Shown: positions 1-8,817, numbered from the stretch's first letter. The stretch is DNA of 36,934 nt from Bacillota bacterium (GCA_009777485.1 WRLT01000015.1:1-36934); one strand, 5' to 3'. The notes: a model not told the origin generated them from the sequence alone. Program-made: numbers and translations.

Positions 1-2
1 AC

Positions 3-1682
3 TTTTGCGTAGTGTACGAAAACGTAGAGCCCTACGCACTGCCCGCCGCCCTGCGCACCGCCCAAGCTATCAACCACGCAAAAATAGCAAGCTTCGGCTT
101 ATTAAAAGAGGCAATCGCCCAAACCGTTTCAAGCGGGGCGGGAAGTGCGCCCGCATCTCCGCCGCGCCCCGTAACGTCCGCACCTCCGCGCACGCCAAAA
201 CCCCCAAAGCCGTACAACAAAGCACACTTTAAAGCGCGCCTAATTACCTTACTATGCCTGCCGCTTGTTATGATTGCTGTCGGGCTTATATACTTTTACC
301 GCTTTCCGTGGGCAGCATCGGCTATCGCTATAGAGTGCATATTATTTGCTGTATTTATAGGCCTACTATGCTACGACGCCAAACGCCTATTTTCCAAAAC
401 CGCCAAAAAACGCATAGCATCGGTTATTGTTGCATGCTTATCCTTTGCACTGCTATTCAGCGCAAGCGTTACACTATGGGCGGCTAATTCTATTTGGGAC
501 GGCTATTACAACGGCTTTTATTACCGTGAGGAATACACTGTAATTACAAACGCAAACGAGCCAGGGGGCTTTGAAATCCGCAGAGGCGGCGGCATAACGC
601 TAGATTGGTACGTAGGCAATGAAACCGAGGTTATTATCCCGTCGCATATACGGGGCATACCCGTGCGCACGTTGAGCGACTACCTATTTACCAAAGAGGG
701 TATTCGGTCTGTTTCCGTTCCGGATACGGTAACGGTTATAAGGGATAGCTTTAATACCAAAAGCATTACCTCCATAACCTTCGGCGCAAACAGTCAGCTT
801 GAATATATAGGGGAGTATGCGTTTGGCAATACATCCTTAACCACTATTGAAATACCTGCCTCTGTAACGCATATAGGGGATAATGCGTTTGTATCTGTCC
901 AATCGCTTACCTCTGTTTCTTTCGCTGCAAACAGTCAGCTTACGCATATAGGGTATGCTGCGTTTCGCGATACATCTTTAACTGCGATTGAAATACCCGC
1001 TTCCGTAACACATATAGGGGGTTATGCGTTTGATAGCATTCAAACACTTACCTCTGTGTATTTCGGTGCAAACAGTCAGCTTACGCATATAGGGACTAAT
1101 GCGTTTAGCAGCACGTCTTTAGCTACTATTGAAATACCCGCCTCCGTAACGCATATAGGGTGGGAGGCGTTTGACAAAACGTCTTTAACCGCGATTGAAA
1201 TACCAGCTTCCGTAACGCATATAGGAAATGGTGCTTTTCCGACTTATACAGTCATGTTTTTACAAGGCGCACCGCCTGAGTTGGCAGGATCCGCGAGCAG
1301 AGCAGTAGTAGTTCCCGATTCGCGGCTGTCAGAGTACGTAACTGCGTGGTGGGATAATAATATCTACTTCTATCTTCAAAGCAAGGTAGTAGACAATAAA
1401 TTTATTATTGAAGACCACATATTGCATTTATATTTCGGCACGGATACAGTGCTTACGATTCCGTCTTCGATAACCTACATCAATTATCTCGCTTTCTATC
1501 ATAATGCAACCGTGCAAGCACTTAGAATTCCTGTTTCAGTAGAAAGCGTCGGTGTTTCAATTTCTAACGACAGCCGCCTTACCGATATATACTATGCGGG
1601 CACTCAGCAGCAGTGGCAATCGGTCTATTCCGACGGCGCCTTGCACCCGCGCATTACCGTACACTATAACGCCGTTTGGTAA
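3..1682 (+). CDS. BspA-type leucine-rich-repeat membrane protein, 5' end outside window
   Basis: The frame is open to the left edge, so the start is probably outside; a GTG at 12 is the first possible start in view. The visible part has a Pro-rich stretch (about residues 45-65 counted from the GTG) and three hydrophobic segments (about 75-95, 98-118, 130-152). An extracellular domain follows with at least five LRR_5-type units of about 23-45 residues, built around IEIPASVTHIG and ending in AF. This is the BspA/TpLRR repeat known from surface proteins of gut and oral bacteria, usually linked to adhesion. Units at about 900-1220 are nearly identical at DNA level, which suggests recent unit duplication. 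The last 150 residues carry diverged units. I infer a cell-surface role; no catalytic motif is visible. Confidence 0.8.
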   Translation, partial: FCVVYENVEPYALPAALRTAQAINHAKIASFGLLKEAIAQTVSSGAGSAPASPPRPVTSAPPRTPKPPKPYNKAHFKARLITLLCLPLVMIAVGLIYFYRFPWAASAIAIECILFAVFIGLLCYDAKRLFSKTAKKRIASVIVACLSFALLFSASVTLWAANSIWDGYYNGFYYREEYTVITNANEPGGFEIRRGGGITLDWYVGNETEVIIPSHIRGIPVRTLSDYLFTKEGIRSVSVPDTVTVIRDSFNTKSITSITFGANSQLEYIGEYAFGNTSLTTIEIPASVTHIGDNAFVSVQSLTSVSFAANSQLTHIGYAAFRDTSLTAIEIPASVTHIGGYAFDSIQTLTSVYFGANSQLTHIGTNAFSSTSLATIEIPASVTHIGWEAFDKTSLTAIEIPASVTHIGNGAFPTYTVMFLQGAPPELAGSASRAVVVPDSRLSEYVTAWWDNNIYFYLQSKVVDNKFIIEDHILHLYFGTDTVLTIPSSITYINYLAFYHNATVQALRIPVSVESVGVSISNDSRLTDIYYAGTQQQWQSVYSDGALHPRITVHYNAVW

Positions 1683-1731
1683 AGGGAAGCGCGCCTATCT
1701 TAATCAACGTTTCCAAAGGGCATAATTTTGC

Positions 1732-1760
1732 TTGCAAAAACTTCTATTTTGTGCTAAACT
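1732..1760 (+). promoter_or_regulatory. sigma-A type promoter of secA
   Basis: TTGCAA at 1732-1737 and TAAACT at 1755-1760 are separated by 17 bases. Transcription would start near 1767 and give a leader of about 60 bases before secA. Confidence 0.6.
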
Positions 1761-1779
1761 AGATTAGTTCGTTATGGTT

Positions 1780-1794
1780 TGGTAATCATTATCA
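1780..1794. promoter_or_regulatory. near-perfect Fur-box-like palindrome in the secA leader
   Basis: TGGTAATCATTATCA matches the 7-1-7 Fur operator TGATAATNATTATCA at all but one defined position. It lies just downstream of the predicted start of transcription, where a bound repressor would block initiation or elongation. That Fur or a relative acts here is inference; no such gene is in the window. Confidence 0.4.
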
Positions 1795-1827
1795 TGCCGC
1801 GATTTTTTATGCAGACAGGAGTAAAAA

Positions 1828-4545
1828 ATGGGATTAATCAGATGGATTTTAGGCAGCGATAACCGCAAGCACATTAAACGCCTGCGCGCTATTGCAGACA
1901 GAATAGAATTGTTAGAGCCGCGCTATGTAGAAATGAGCGATGAAGAGCTTAAAGCGCAAACGCAAATTTTTAAAGACCGCTACAAGCAAGGCGAGCCGTT
2001 AGACGAAATTTTGCCCGAAGCCTTTGCCGTAGTGCGCGAGGCGGCAAAGCGCGTGCTGGGCATGCGCCACTTTCACGTACAGCTTATGGGCGGCATCTGC
2101 TTGCATCAGGGGCGCATATCCGAAATGCACACGGGCGAGGGCAAAACATTAGTTGCCACGCTGCCGTCTTATTTAAACGCTATCGCGGGCGAGGGCGTCC
2201 ATGTAGTAACCGTAAACGATTATCTAGCCAAGCGCGACGCCGAGTGGATGGGTAAGGTTCATAGATTTTTAGGGCTTACGGTGGGCGTGGCGATTGCGGG
2301 CATGAACAACGTTGCCAAACGCGCTGCGTACAACTGCGATATCACGTATGCCACCAACAACGAGCTAGGCTTTGATTACCTGCGCGACAACATGGTAATT
2401 TATAAAGAAGATTTAGTACAACGCCCCCTAAGTTACGCGATTATCGACGAGGTAGACAGCATCCTAATCGACGAGGCGCGCACCCCGCTTATCATTTCGG
2501 GCAGAGGCAAAAAGTCAGACGAAATGTACGTTACCGCCAACCGTTTCGCCCGCAGCTTACAATCGGACGATTACGAAATCGACGAAAAGAAAAAAACGGT
2601 TCACTTAACCGAAACGGGCGTAGAAAAGGCAGAACGCTTTTTCGGCTTAGAGGATATCACGGCGGTAGAAAACGCCGAAACCAACCACTACATCAACAAC
2701 GCCACGCGCGCGCACTACATTATGAAGCGCGATAAGGATTACGTAGTAGCCGACGGCGAAATCGTAATCGTAGACGAGTTTACGGGGCGTCTTATGGTAG
2801 GCCGCCGCTATTCGGACGGATTGCACCAAGCTATCGAGGCAAAAGAAAGCGTGCGCATTCAAAACGAAAACAAAACAATGGCTACCATTACGTTTCAAAA
2901 CTACTTCCGCTTATATAAAAAGCTAGCGGGCATGACGGGTACGGCAAAAACCGAAGAAAATGAGTTTCGCGGCATTTACGGCCTAGACGTTGTAACCATT
3001 CCTACCAACGTACCTAGTGAGCGCGTAGACGAAAACGACCAAATCTATACCACCATAGCGGGCAAGTACCGCGCGATTATTGCCGACATTGCCGAGTGCT
3101 GTCAGCGCGGACAACCCGTCTTAGTAGGTACTACCACCGTTGAGCGCAGCGAAGAATTATCCGAACAGCTGCGCAAGGCAAAGGTTCCGCATAAGGTGCT
3201 TAACGCAAAATACCACGATAAAGAGGCCGAAATCGTAGCCCAAGCAGGCAAGGTTAAGGCGGTTACCATTGCCACCAACATGGCGGGGCGCGGCACCGAC
3301 ATCATGCTAGGCGGAAACCCCGAATATTTGGCGACTAAGCGCATGCGCGATATGGGCGTAGCTGAAGAACAAATCAATCACGCCACCTCTTTTTTCAACA
3401 CCGATGACCCCGAAATTTTGGCAGCGCGCAAGCAATTCCGCGACTTGTACAACGAATACAAAGTAGAAACCGAGCAAGAAAAAGAGCAGGTTATCGCCGT
3501 AGGGGGCTTGCGCATTATCGGCACCGAGCGGCACGAATCGCGCCGTATCGATAATCAGCTGCGCGGACGCGCAGGGCGGCAGGGCGATATCGGTTCGTCC
3601 GTGTTTTACTTATCAATGGAGGACGATTTGCTGCGTATTTTCGGCGGCGACCGCATGAAGCGTATCGCGGAAATGTTCGGCATAGACGAGGATACGCCTT
3701 TTGCTATGCGTATGCTTACGCGCCAGGTTGAGCGCGCCCAAACCAATATCGAGGGGCGCAACTTCTCTATCCGCCGCAACGTATTAGAATACGATAACGT
3801 TATGAACGCCCAACGCACCACCATTTATAAAGAGCGCGGCGCGGTACTGCGCGGCGAAAGCGTGCATAATCAAATTTTAGAAATGATGAAAGGCGAAATC
3901 TCCGATACGGTAGATTTATACACCGACCCCAAAACCGACTGGCCCGAATGGGACATTACGGATTTAAACCGCGAAATAGACCGCATCTTTCTGCCTGGCG
4001 ACACTACCTTTTTAACCGAAGAGCGGCTAAAAAAATGGACGCGCATCGAAACGATTAAAGAACAAATTTTCGAGGCGATGATGGTGTACTACAACGACAA
4101 AATCGAGGGCGCAAAGCAAATCGCCGTAGATTTTGAAGAAGTCGAGCGCGTGATTTTATTAAAGGTAGTCGACAACCGCTGGATGGACCATATCGACATG
4201 ATGGACAATCTGCGTCAAGGCATTCACTTAAAAGGCTACGGACAGCAAGACCCCGTTGTTGCCTACAAGCAAGAGGGTTCTGGCATGTTTGAAGAAATGA
4301 TACAAAAAATTCAAGAAGAAACCGTAGGATTGTTAATGCGCGTAAATGTAGAGCGCGCGCCGATTAAACGCGAGGGGCAAGACGTAGGGCAGCTGATTCT
4401 CTCACGCGGCGACGGCAAACGCGCCAAGCCCAAGCCCGCCGTTGCGGTAAACACCAACAAAGACGTAGGCCGCAACGACAAATGCCCTTGCGGCAGCGGC
4501 AAGAAGTATAAGGATTGTTGCTGGCATAAAGACAAAACCGCCTAG
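1828..4545 (+). CDS. secA: Preprotein translocase ATPase SecA
   Basis: SecA is the motor that drives unfolded preproteins through the SecYEG channel at the inner face of the membrane. The 905-residue product is full length. Walker A GEGKT is at residues 103-107, followed by the DEVDSILIDEARTP Walker B region of the DEAD-like motor and later MAGRGTD and GRAGRQGD of the second motor domain. The C-terminal tail has the zinc-binding SEC-C motif CPCGSG...CC (Cys 886, 888, 897, 898), used for SecB or ribosome contact in the family. AGGAG at 1817-1821 supports the ATG. The many lipoproteins in this window are its expected clients. The stop codon TAG lies inside the stem of a large hairpin (4542-4672). 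Confidence 0.98.
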   Translation: MGLIRWILGSDNRKHIKRLRAIADRIELLEPRYVEMSDEELKAQTQIFKDRYKQGEPLDEILPEAFAVVREAAKRVLGMRHFHVQLMGGICLHQGRISEMHTGEGKTLVATLPSYLNAIAGEGVHVVTVNDYLAKRDAEWMGKVHRFLGLTVGVAIAGMNNVAKRAAYNCDITYATNNELGFDYLRDNMVIYKEDLVQRPLSYAIIDEVDSILIDEARTPLIISGRGKKSDEMYVTANRFARSLQSDDYEIDEKKKTVHLTETGVEKAERFFGLEDITAVENAETNHYINNATRAHYIMKRDKDYVVADGEIVIVDEFTGRLMVGRRYSDGLHQAIEAKESVRIQNENKTMATITFQNYFRLYKKLAGMTGTAKTEENEFRGIYGLDVVTIPTNVPSERVDENDQIYTTIAGKYRAIIADIAECCQRGQPVLVGTTTVERSEELSEQLRKAKVPHKVLNAKYHDKEAEIVAQAGKVKAVTIATNMAGRGTDIMLGGNPEYLATKRMRDMGVAEEQINHATSFFNTDDPEILAARKQFRDLYNEYKVETEQEKEQVIAVGGLRIIGTERHESRRIDNQLRGRAGRQGDIGSSVFYLSMEDDLLRIFGGDRMKRIAEMFGIDEDTPFAMRMLTRQVERAQTNIEGRNFSIRRNVLEYDNVMNAQRTTIYKERGAVLRGESVHNQILEMMKGEISDTVDLYTDPKTDWPEWDITDLNREIDRIFLPGDTTFLTEERLKKWTRIETIKEQIFEAMMVYYNDKIEGAKQIAVDFEEVERVILLKVVDNRWMDHIDMMDNLRQGIHLKGYGQQDPVVAYKQEGSGMFEEMIQKIQEETVGLLMRVNVERAPIKREGQDVGQLILSRGDGKRAKPKPAVAVNTNKDVGRNDKCPCGSGKKYKDCCWHKDKTA

Positions 4546-4672
4546 GGCTTGCAAAAATAAGGTTGATACGGGCTACGCTTTGGTTTTTTACGCATTTGCG
4601 TACCGAGTGGTACGCGGCACGCGCAAAAAACCAAACTGTTGCCCGTCTGAACCTCATTTTTGCAAGCCCTAG
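4542..4672 (+). repeat. Stop-codon hairpin H1 (subtype I)
   Basis: An inverted repeat of 131 bases starts inside the secA stop codon. The outer stem pairs CTAGGGCTTGCAAAAAT with ATTTTTGCAAGCCCTAG and continues through AGGTT/AACCT and ACGGG/CCCGT. Two facing boxes follow, CTACGC (4573-4578) and CTGTTG (4636-4641), then an inner stem TTTGGTTTTTT/AAAAAACCAAA and a tip GCGTAC-CGAGTG-GTACGC. No T-tract follows the 3' arm, so it is not a standard intrinsic terminator. Four relatives lie at 8908-9036 (minus), 25143-25272, 31722-31851 and 35444-35569. Confidence 0.9.
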
Positions 4673-4696
4673 TCAGCGTGAAAACCAATTATTAAC

Positions 4697-5800
4697 ATGA
4701 TTATAGACGATATAAAAAACCGATATAAAGACTTGTCGCAGCTGTATGCGGATTGCTGCGGCGCGTTAGACATTTCAAGGTTAACTAAAAGTCTTGCGCA
4801 GCTTACCCAGTTGCAGCACGCCCCCGACTTTTACAAAAATCCCGCGTCCGCGCAAAAGGTAAACGCACAGGCCAAGCATATCGAAAAGCAGCTTTTAGAA
4901 GTGGAATCGTTAGGCGCGCGCATACAAGATTTAGCCGATTTTATCACGTTAGCAGAGGAAGAGGGCGATACGGGCTTTATAGACGAGCTTGCCGCGCAAG
5001 CGCAAGGCTTAGTAACGCAACTAGATAAGCTGTATCTTTCTACACTGCTTACGGGCGAGTACGACCAAAAAAACGCCATACTGTCGTTGCATGCAGGCGC
5101 GGGCGGCACAGAGGCGCAGGACTGGGTAGAAATGCTGTACCGCATGTACAAAATGTACGCCGACAAAAACGGCTATTCGTATGAGGAGCTTGATTATCTA
5201 GCAGGCGACGAGGCAGGCATAAAGTCGGTTACCTTTATCATAAAGGGCGCGTGCGCCTACGGCTATTTAAAGGCAGAAAAAGGCGTGCACCGCTTAGTGC
5301 GCATTTCGCCCTTCGATTCTAACGCCCGCCGCCACACCTCTTTTGCCTCCTTAGAGGTAATGCCCGAAATCGACAACGACACATCCGTAAAAATTCTGCC
5401 CGAAGAGCTTAAAACCGACACCTTCCGCGCAGGCGGCGCAGGCGGCCAGCACGTTAATAAAACCGAAAGCGCGGTGCGCATAACGCATCTGCCCACAGGC
5501 ATTGTGGTGCAATGCCAAAACGAACGCAGTCAAATTCAAAACCGCGAAACGGCGTACAAAATGCTGCTTAGTAAGCTAGTAGAGCGGCGCGAGCGCGAAA
5601 ACGCCGAAAAGGCGGGCGCGATTAGCGGGCTGTTAAAAAAAATCGAGTGGGGCAGTCAAATCCGCAGCTACGTCTTTCAGCCCTACACCATGGTAAAAGA
5701 CCACCGCACACAATACGAAGAAACCGATGTTCCGTTTGTTATGAACGGCGGGCTAGACGGCTTTATCTTCGAGTACTTAAAAAAAAGTAGGGCGCAGTAA
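4697..5800 (+). CDS. prfB: Peptide chain release factor 2
   Basis: RF2 recognises UGA and UAA in the ribosomal A site and triggers peptide release. The 367-residue product has the SPF tripeptide anticodon (residues 204-206, in VRISPFDS) that marks RF2 rather than RF1, and the universal GGQ loop (249-251, in GGAGGQHVNKTE). The programmed +1 frameshift that many prfB genes use near codon 25 is absent: the region reads straight through as ALDISRL, so the usual self-regulation through UGA is missing. No clear ribosome site precedes the ATG, and hairpin H1 separates it from secA. tsaD starts one base after the stop. Confidence 0.97.
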   Translation: MIIDDIKNRYKDLSQLYADCCGALDISRLTKSLAQLTQLQHAPDFYKNPASAQKVNAQAKHIEKQLLEVESLGARIQDLADFITLAEEEGDTGFIDELAAQAQGLVTQLDKLYLSTLLTGEYDQKNAILSLHAGAGGTEAQDWVEMLYRMYKMYADKNGYSYEELDYLAGDEAGIKSVTFIIKGACAYGYLKAEKGVHRLVRISPFDSNARRHTSFASLEVMPEIDNDTSVKILPEELKTDTFRAGGAGGQHVNKTESAVRITHLPTGIVVQCQNERSQIQNRETAYKMLLSKLVERRERENAEKAGAISGLLKKIEWGSQIRSYVFQPYTMVKDHRTQYEETDVPFVMNGGLDGFIFEYLKKSRAQ

Positions 5801-5801
5801 T

Positions 5802-6869
5802 ATGATAAGCCCCTCCATTCGTAAAAAATTTAACAGCCTGCAAACGCAGCAAGACGTTTGCATTTTGGGCATAGAAACCTCCTGCGACGAAACCGCCGCC
5901 GCAGTAGTAAAAAACGGCCGCGTTATGCTTTCTAACGTGATTTCTTCGCAAATCGCACTGCACCGCAAATTTGGCGGCGTAGTGCCCGAGGTTGCCTCAC
6001 GCAACCACACACTAGCGATTAACACAGTAGTAGACGAGGCATTAGCGGCGGCACGCATCAAGCCCCAAGATGTGCACGCAATTGCCGTTACCTACGGCGC
6101 GGGGCTTGCGGGCGCGCTGCTAGTGGGCGTTTCATACGCCAAAGCCGCCGCCTACGCATTAAATATTCCGCTTATCAAGGTAAACCATATCGAGGCGCAC
6201 GTTGCGGCAAACTATATCGCGTTTGAAGATTTAAAACCGCCCTTTATCGCGCTGGCGGCAAGCGGCGGACACACGCAAATCATTCAAGTAAACGGCTATA
6301 ACGATTACCGCGTGTTAGGCGGAACGGCAGACGACGCAATCGGCGAGGCTTTCGACAAGGCGGCGCGTCTATTAGGGCTGCCGTACCCAGGCGGACCGGA
6401 GGTAGACCGCCTTGCACGCGAGGGAAAACCCGTCATTAACTTTTTTAAAAACACTAAGCCTGCTGTTCAAAAGGATTTGCGCCTAAGCTATTCGGGCTTA
6501 AAAACCGCACTGGTAAACTACTTAAACACCGCCAAAATGAAAGGCGAGCCGTTTAGCGCGGCGGACGTTTGCGCAAGCTTTACCGCCGCCGCCGTAGACA
6601 ATTTGGCAGAAACCGTGCTGTACGCCGCCCGTCAGCACAACCTTACCGACATAGCCCTAGCAGGAGGCGTTGCGTCCAACACCTATTTGCGCCAAAAAAT
6701 GCTTACCCGCGCACAGGAAGAGGGCTTGCGCGTATTCATTCCGCCGCCCGTCTTATGCACCGACAACGCCGCTATGGTTGCGGCGCGCGCCTATTACAGC
6801 ATCATAGACAACACACACCTAGCAGCCCTAGACCTAAACGCCCAAAGCAGACTAAATAATGGATTTTAA
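5802..6869 (+). CDS. tsaD: tRNA N6-adenosine threonylcarbamoyltransferase TsaD
   Basis: TsaD transfers threonylcarbamoyl from TC-AMP to A37 of ANN-decoding tRNAs, working with TsaB and TsaE. The 355-residue product has the ASKHA-fold start LGIETSCDETAAAVV at residue 22, the metal-binding HIEAH (His 129 and His 133), SGGHTQ and the C-terminal LAGGVASN. About 20 extra residues precede the usual start; no better start codon is visible, so I keep the ATG that begins one base after the prfB stop. It is probably co-transcribed with prfB. TsaB and TsaE are not in the window. Confidence 0.97.
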   Translation: MISPSIRKKFNSLQTQQDVCILGIETSCDETAAAVVKNGRVMLSNVISSQIALHRKFGGVVPEVASRNHTLAINTVVDEALAAARIKPQDVHAIAVTYGAGLAGALLVGVSYAKAAAYALNIPLIKVNHIEAHVAANYIAFEDLKPPFIALAASGGHTQIIQVNGYNDYRVLGGTADDAIGEAFDKAARLLGLPYPGGPEVDRLAREGKPVINFFKNTKPAVQKDLRLSYSGLKTALVNYLNTAKMKGEPFSAADVCASFTAAAVDNLAETVLYAARQHNLTDIALAGGVASNTYLRQKMLTRAQEEGLRVFIPPPVLCTDNAAMVAARAYYSIIDNTHLAALDLNAQSRLNNGF

Positions 6870-7020
6870 TAATGGAGAATGGAGAATGGAGAATGGAAAA
6901 TGTCGGCTAAGATTTTAAAATAAAAACCGTAGAAAAATTCCCCTCTTGAGGGGTGGCAACGAAGTTGACGGGGTGGAAAGAAAAGCCAATACCCCCAAGC
7001 AGACGGGGTGGAAAGAAAAA
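6870..7020 (+). repeat. Composite interspersed repeat (ATGGAGAATGG block plus GGGGTGG element)
   Basis: Directly after the tsaD stop, units of ATGGAGA repeat about four times and end in TCGGCTAAG. An AT-rich spacer follows, then CCCCTCTTGAGGGG and a GGGGTGG pair flanking the hairpin CAAC-GAA-GTTG (6957-6967). A second, partial GACGGGGTGGAAAG copy closes the block. No gene is seen here; ORFs reading through it are repeat translations. Confidence 0.85.
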
Positions 7021-7445
7021 AATTCCCCTCTTGCAGGCGCGACGCAAAACGCTAGAAATATAAAAAGCCCGCTGTATGGTAACTGCTAAGGGGGACGAAC
7101 CCAATGCTTAGCACACATCCGCGAGCTTCATTATTAGTATACATCAAAAAAATAAAAAGTCAACCCTTTTGGAGAAAAATTATGAAAAAAGCCAATATAC
7201 CATTTTACAAAGACCCTAACAAATTTCCCTGCGGCGACAGCCGTAAAAACACACCGCAGAAAAATTCCCCTCTTGTAGGCGCGACGCGGCGGCTTCAGCC
7301 GCAAAAACACAACGTGTTTTTAGCCAAAGCGGGGAGTGAGGAACGAACGACCCATTGCAACGAAGTTGACGGGGTGGAAAGAAAAGCATATACCCCCAAG
7401 CAGACGGGGTAGAAAGAAAACATCGGGTGGAAAAAAAACAATAAA
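7021..7445 (+). repeat. Second composite repeat with a unique island, upstream of mnmA
   Basis: Variant elements (CCCCTCTTGCAGGCGCGACG at 7024 and a similar one at 7265 ending in GCGGC-TTCA-GCCGC) flank a unique island at about 7046-7254. The island holds a nested hairpin GCTAAG(7085)...CTTAGC(7112) and a possible small-gene start, ATG at 7181 preceded by GGAG, whose frame (MKKANIPFYK...) runs into the repeat. It may be a remnant broken by repeat insertion. At 7358 the CAAC-GAA-GTTG hairpin recurs, followed by two GGGGTGG-like copies up to mnmA. Confidence 0.7.
7366..7394 (+). promoter_or_regulatory. Repeat-borne promoter candidate for mnmA
   Basis: TTGACG (7366-7371) and TATACC (7389-7394) are 17 bases apart and lie 52 bases before mnmA. 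The -35 part is formed by the GTTGACGGGG end of the repeat hairpin. At the sister copy (6965) the second hexamer reads AATACC. Confidence 0.35.
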
Positions 7446-7446
7446 T

Positions 7447-8517
7447 ATGAATAAAAAACGTGTAGTCATCGGAATGAGCGGCGGGGTAGACAGTTCTGTC
7501 GCGGCAAAGCTTTTAATCGAAAACGGATACGACGTTATCGGTCTTTTCATGCACAACTGGGAGGAGGACGGCGACGACGGTGCGTGCTGCGCCGCCGCCG
7601 ACTTTGATGACGCGCGCGCCGTTTCAGCCAAGCTGGGCATTCCGTGCTATTCGGTAAACTTTGCCGCCGAATATCAAGAGCGCGTGTTTGCCTATTTTTT
7701 AGACGCCTATAAAAAAGGGCGCACACCCAACCCCGATGTGCTGTGCAACCGCGAAATCAAATTCGGCCCGTTTAGCCGCTACGCGCAAACATTAGGCGCG
7801 GAGTTTATCGCAACGGGGCATTACTGCGGCATTAAACAGTTCAAAAACGATACGCATCTGTTAAAGGCGCGGGATACGCAAAAAGACCAAACGTATTTTC
7901 TCAACCAAGTAAAAACTAAACAGCTTAGCAACGTTTTGTTTCCGCTTGCCAACCTACATAAAAGCGAGGTGCGGCAAATCGCTAAAACCGAAAATTTAGT
8001 TACGGCTAAAAAAAAGGATTCCACAGGCATTTGCTTTATCGGCGAGCGCAAATTTAAAAAGTTTTTGCAAACCTATTTGCCCGCGCAAAGCGGCGACATC
8101 GTAGACGCAAGCGGGCGCGTTTTGGGCACGCACGACGGCCTACTCTACTACACATTAGGGCAACGCAAGGGTTTCGGTTTAGGCGGTATAGCAGGCGAGG
8201 GGCAAAACCGCTGGTACGTTATCGGCAAGGATTTAGCTAAAAACCGTCTAATCGTTTCTAACGGCGAGGGCGAAGAATTATTTTCGTCCGTACTTACCAT
8301 GCAAGACGTTAATTATATCGGCACGGTAGGCGAAAAACACGAATTCCGCGCCGCAGCAAAATGCCGCTACCGCCAAGAAGAACAGCCCTGCACGGTTTTC
8401 ACCCAAAACAACAAAACCACCCTCCGTTTTGACACCCCGCAACGCGCCGTAACCCCTGGTCAATACGCCGTCTTATACCAAGAAAACCGCTGCCTAGGCG
8501 GCGGCGTTATTGTTTAA
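7447..8517 (+). CDS. mnmA: tRNA-specific 2-thiouridylase MnmA
   Basis: MnmA adenylates and thiolates U34 of Lys, Glu and Gln tRNAs, using persulfide sulfur. The 356-residue product starts MNKKRVVIGM and has the PP-loop SGGVDSS at residues 11-17. The two catalytic cysteines are in place: Cys100 in VLCNREIKFG and Cys196 in STGICFIGE. The rest matches the family (GHYC, KDQTYFL, LGQRKGFGLGG). The reading frame is open further upstream, but that part is repeat DNA, so I place the start at the ATG at 7447. Its ribosome site is weak (GGTGGAAA, itself repeat-derived). Confidence 0.97.
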   Translation: MNKKRVVIGMSGGVDSSVAAKLLIENGYDVIGLFMHNWEEDGDDGACCAAADFDDARAVSAKLGIPCYSVNFAAEYQERVFAYFLDAYKKGRTPNPDVLCNREIKFGPFSRYAQTLGAEFIATGHYCGIKQFKNDTHLLKARDTQKDQTYFLNQVKTKQLSNVLFPLANLHKSEVRQIAKTENLVTAKKKDSTGICFIGERKFKKFLQTYLPAQSGDIVDASGRVLGTHDGLLYYTLGQRKGFGLGGIAGEGQNRWYVIGKDLAKNRLIVSNGEGEELFSSVLTMQDVNYIGTVGEKHEFRAAAKCRYRQEEQPCTVFTQNNKTTLRFDTPQRAVTPGQYAVLYQENRCLGGGVIV

Positions 8518-8629
8518 ATGGAGAATGTCGGCGTGTTTATAGCGGCGGCAGAAACCGTAAGCTGCTGGCGCATAGAACGAAAAGAAACAAACCTTTTAAA
8601 AAAAACCTAAAAATTCTTTTATAAAACTC
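8518..8629 (+). other. Short intergenic stretch with a repeat fragment
   Basis: A single ATGGAGAATGTCGGC fragment abuts the mnmA stop, a minimal remnant of the repeat seen after tsaD and ppa. The AT-rich sequence AAAAATTCTTTT before the 5S promoter resembles an UP element and recurs before the promoter at 9990. Confidence 0.5.
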
Positions 8630-8658
8630 TTGACAAGCCCTTTGTTATGTGGTATTAT
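8630..8658 (+). promoter_or_regulatory. Strong promoter of the 5S rRNA gene
   Basis: TTGACA (8630-8635), 17 bases, TATTAT (8653-8658). Transcription would begin about 30 bases before the mature 5S end, leaving a short leader to be trimmed. Confidence 0.8.
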
Positions 8659-8693
8659 TACTATGCTTTAAGTGCTTGCGCCTTAAAGTACCA

Positions 8694-8810
8694 TTGTGGT
8701 GACGATAGCGCAGGGGTCCACCTGTTCTCATTTCGAACACAGAAGTTAAGCCCTGTTGCGCCGAGGGTACTTGTCTGGCAACGGACCGGGAGAGTAGGAA
8801 ATTGCCACAT
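8694..8810 (+). rRNA. rrf: 5S ribosomal RNA (solitary)
   Basis: Conserved 5S blocks are readable: GATAGCGCAGGGGTCCACC, CATTTCGAACACAGAAGTTA, GCCCTGTTGCGCCGAGGGTA and GGGAGAGTAGG. The ends pair as helix I (TGTGG at 8695-8699 with CCACA at 8805-8809). There is no 16S or 23S gene nearby: mnmA is upstream and ppa downstream. Dedicated promoter and terminator make it an independent unit. Confidence 0.96.
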
Positions 8811-8817
8811 TCCAAAA

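Noticed and set aside
4543..4670. Hairpin arms as transposon terminal inverted repeats
   Set aside because: Terminal repeats of one family should match between copies; here each copy has its own outer arm sequence. No target duplication or transposase is visible.
4542..4672. H1 as an ordinary intrinsic terminator
   Set aside because: No T-run follows the 3' arm, the stem is far longer than needed, and the internal boxes are conserved across loci. H5 and H2, which do end in T-runs, might terminate as a side function.
7046..7130. Possible tRNA in the unique island before mnmA
   Set aside because: There is a nested hairpin but no cloverleaf, no TTCGA-type loop and no acceptor stem.
7104..7412. 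102-residue ORF upstream of mnmA
   Set aside because: Most of it translates the interspersed repeat (the same peptides appear at other repeat loci), and its start has no ribosome site. Only the ATG at 7181 has one, and that frame also runs into repeat.
7336..7446. N-terminal extension of mnmA
   Set aside because: The extension is repeat translation, and the MnmA family starts at MNKKRVVIGMSGG.
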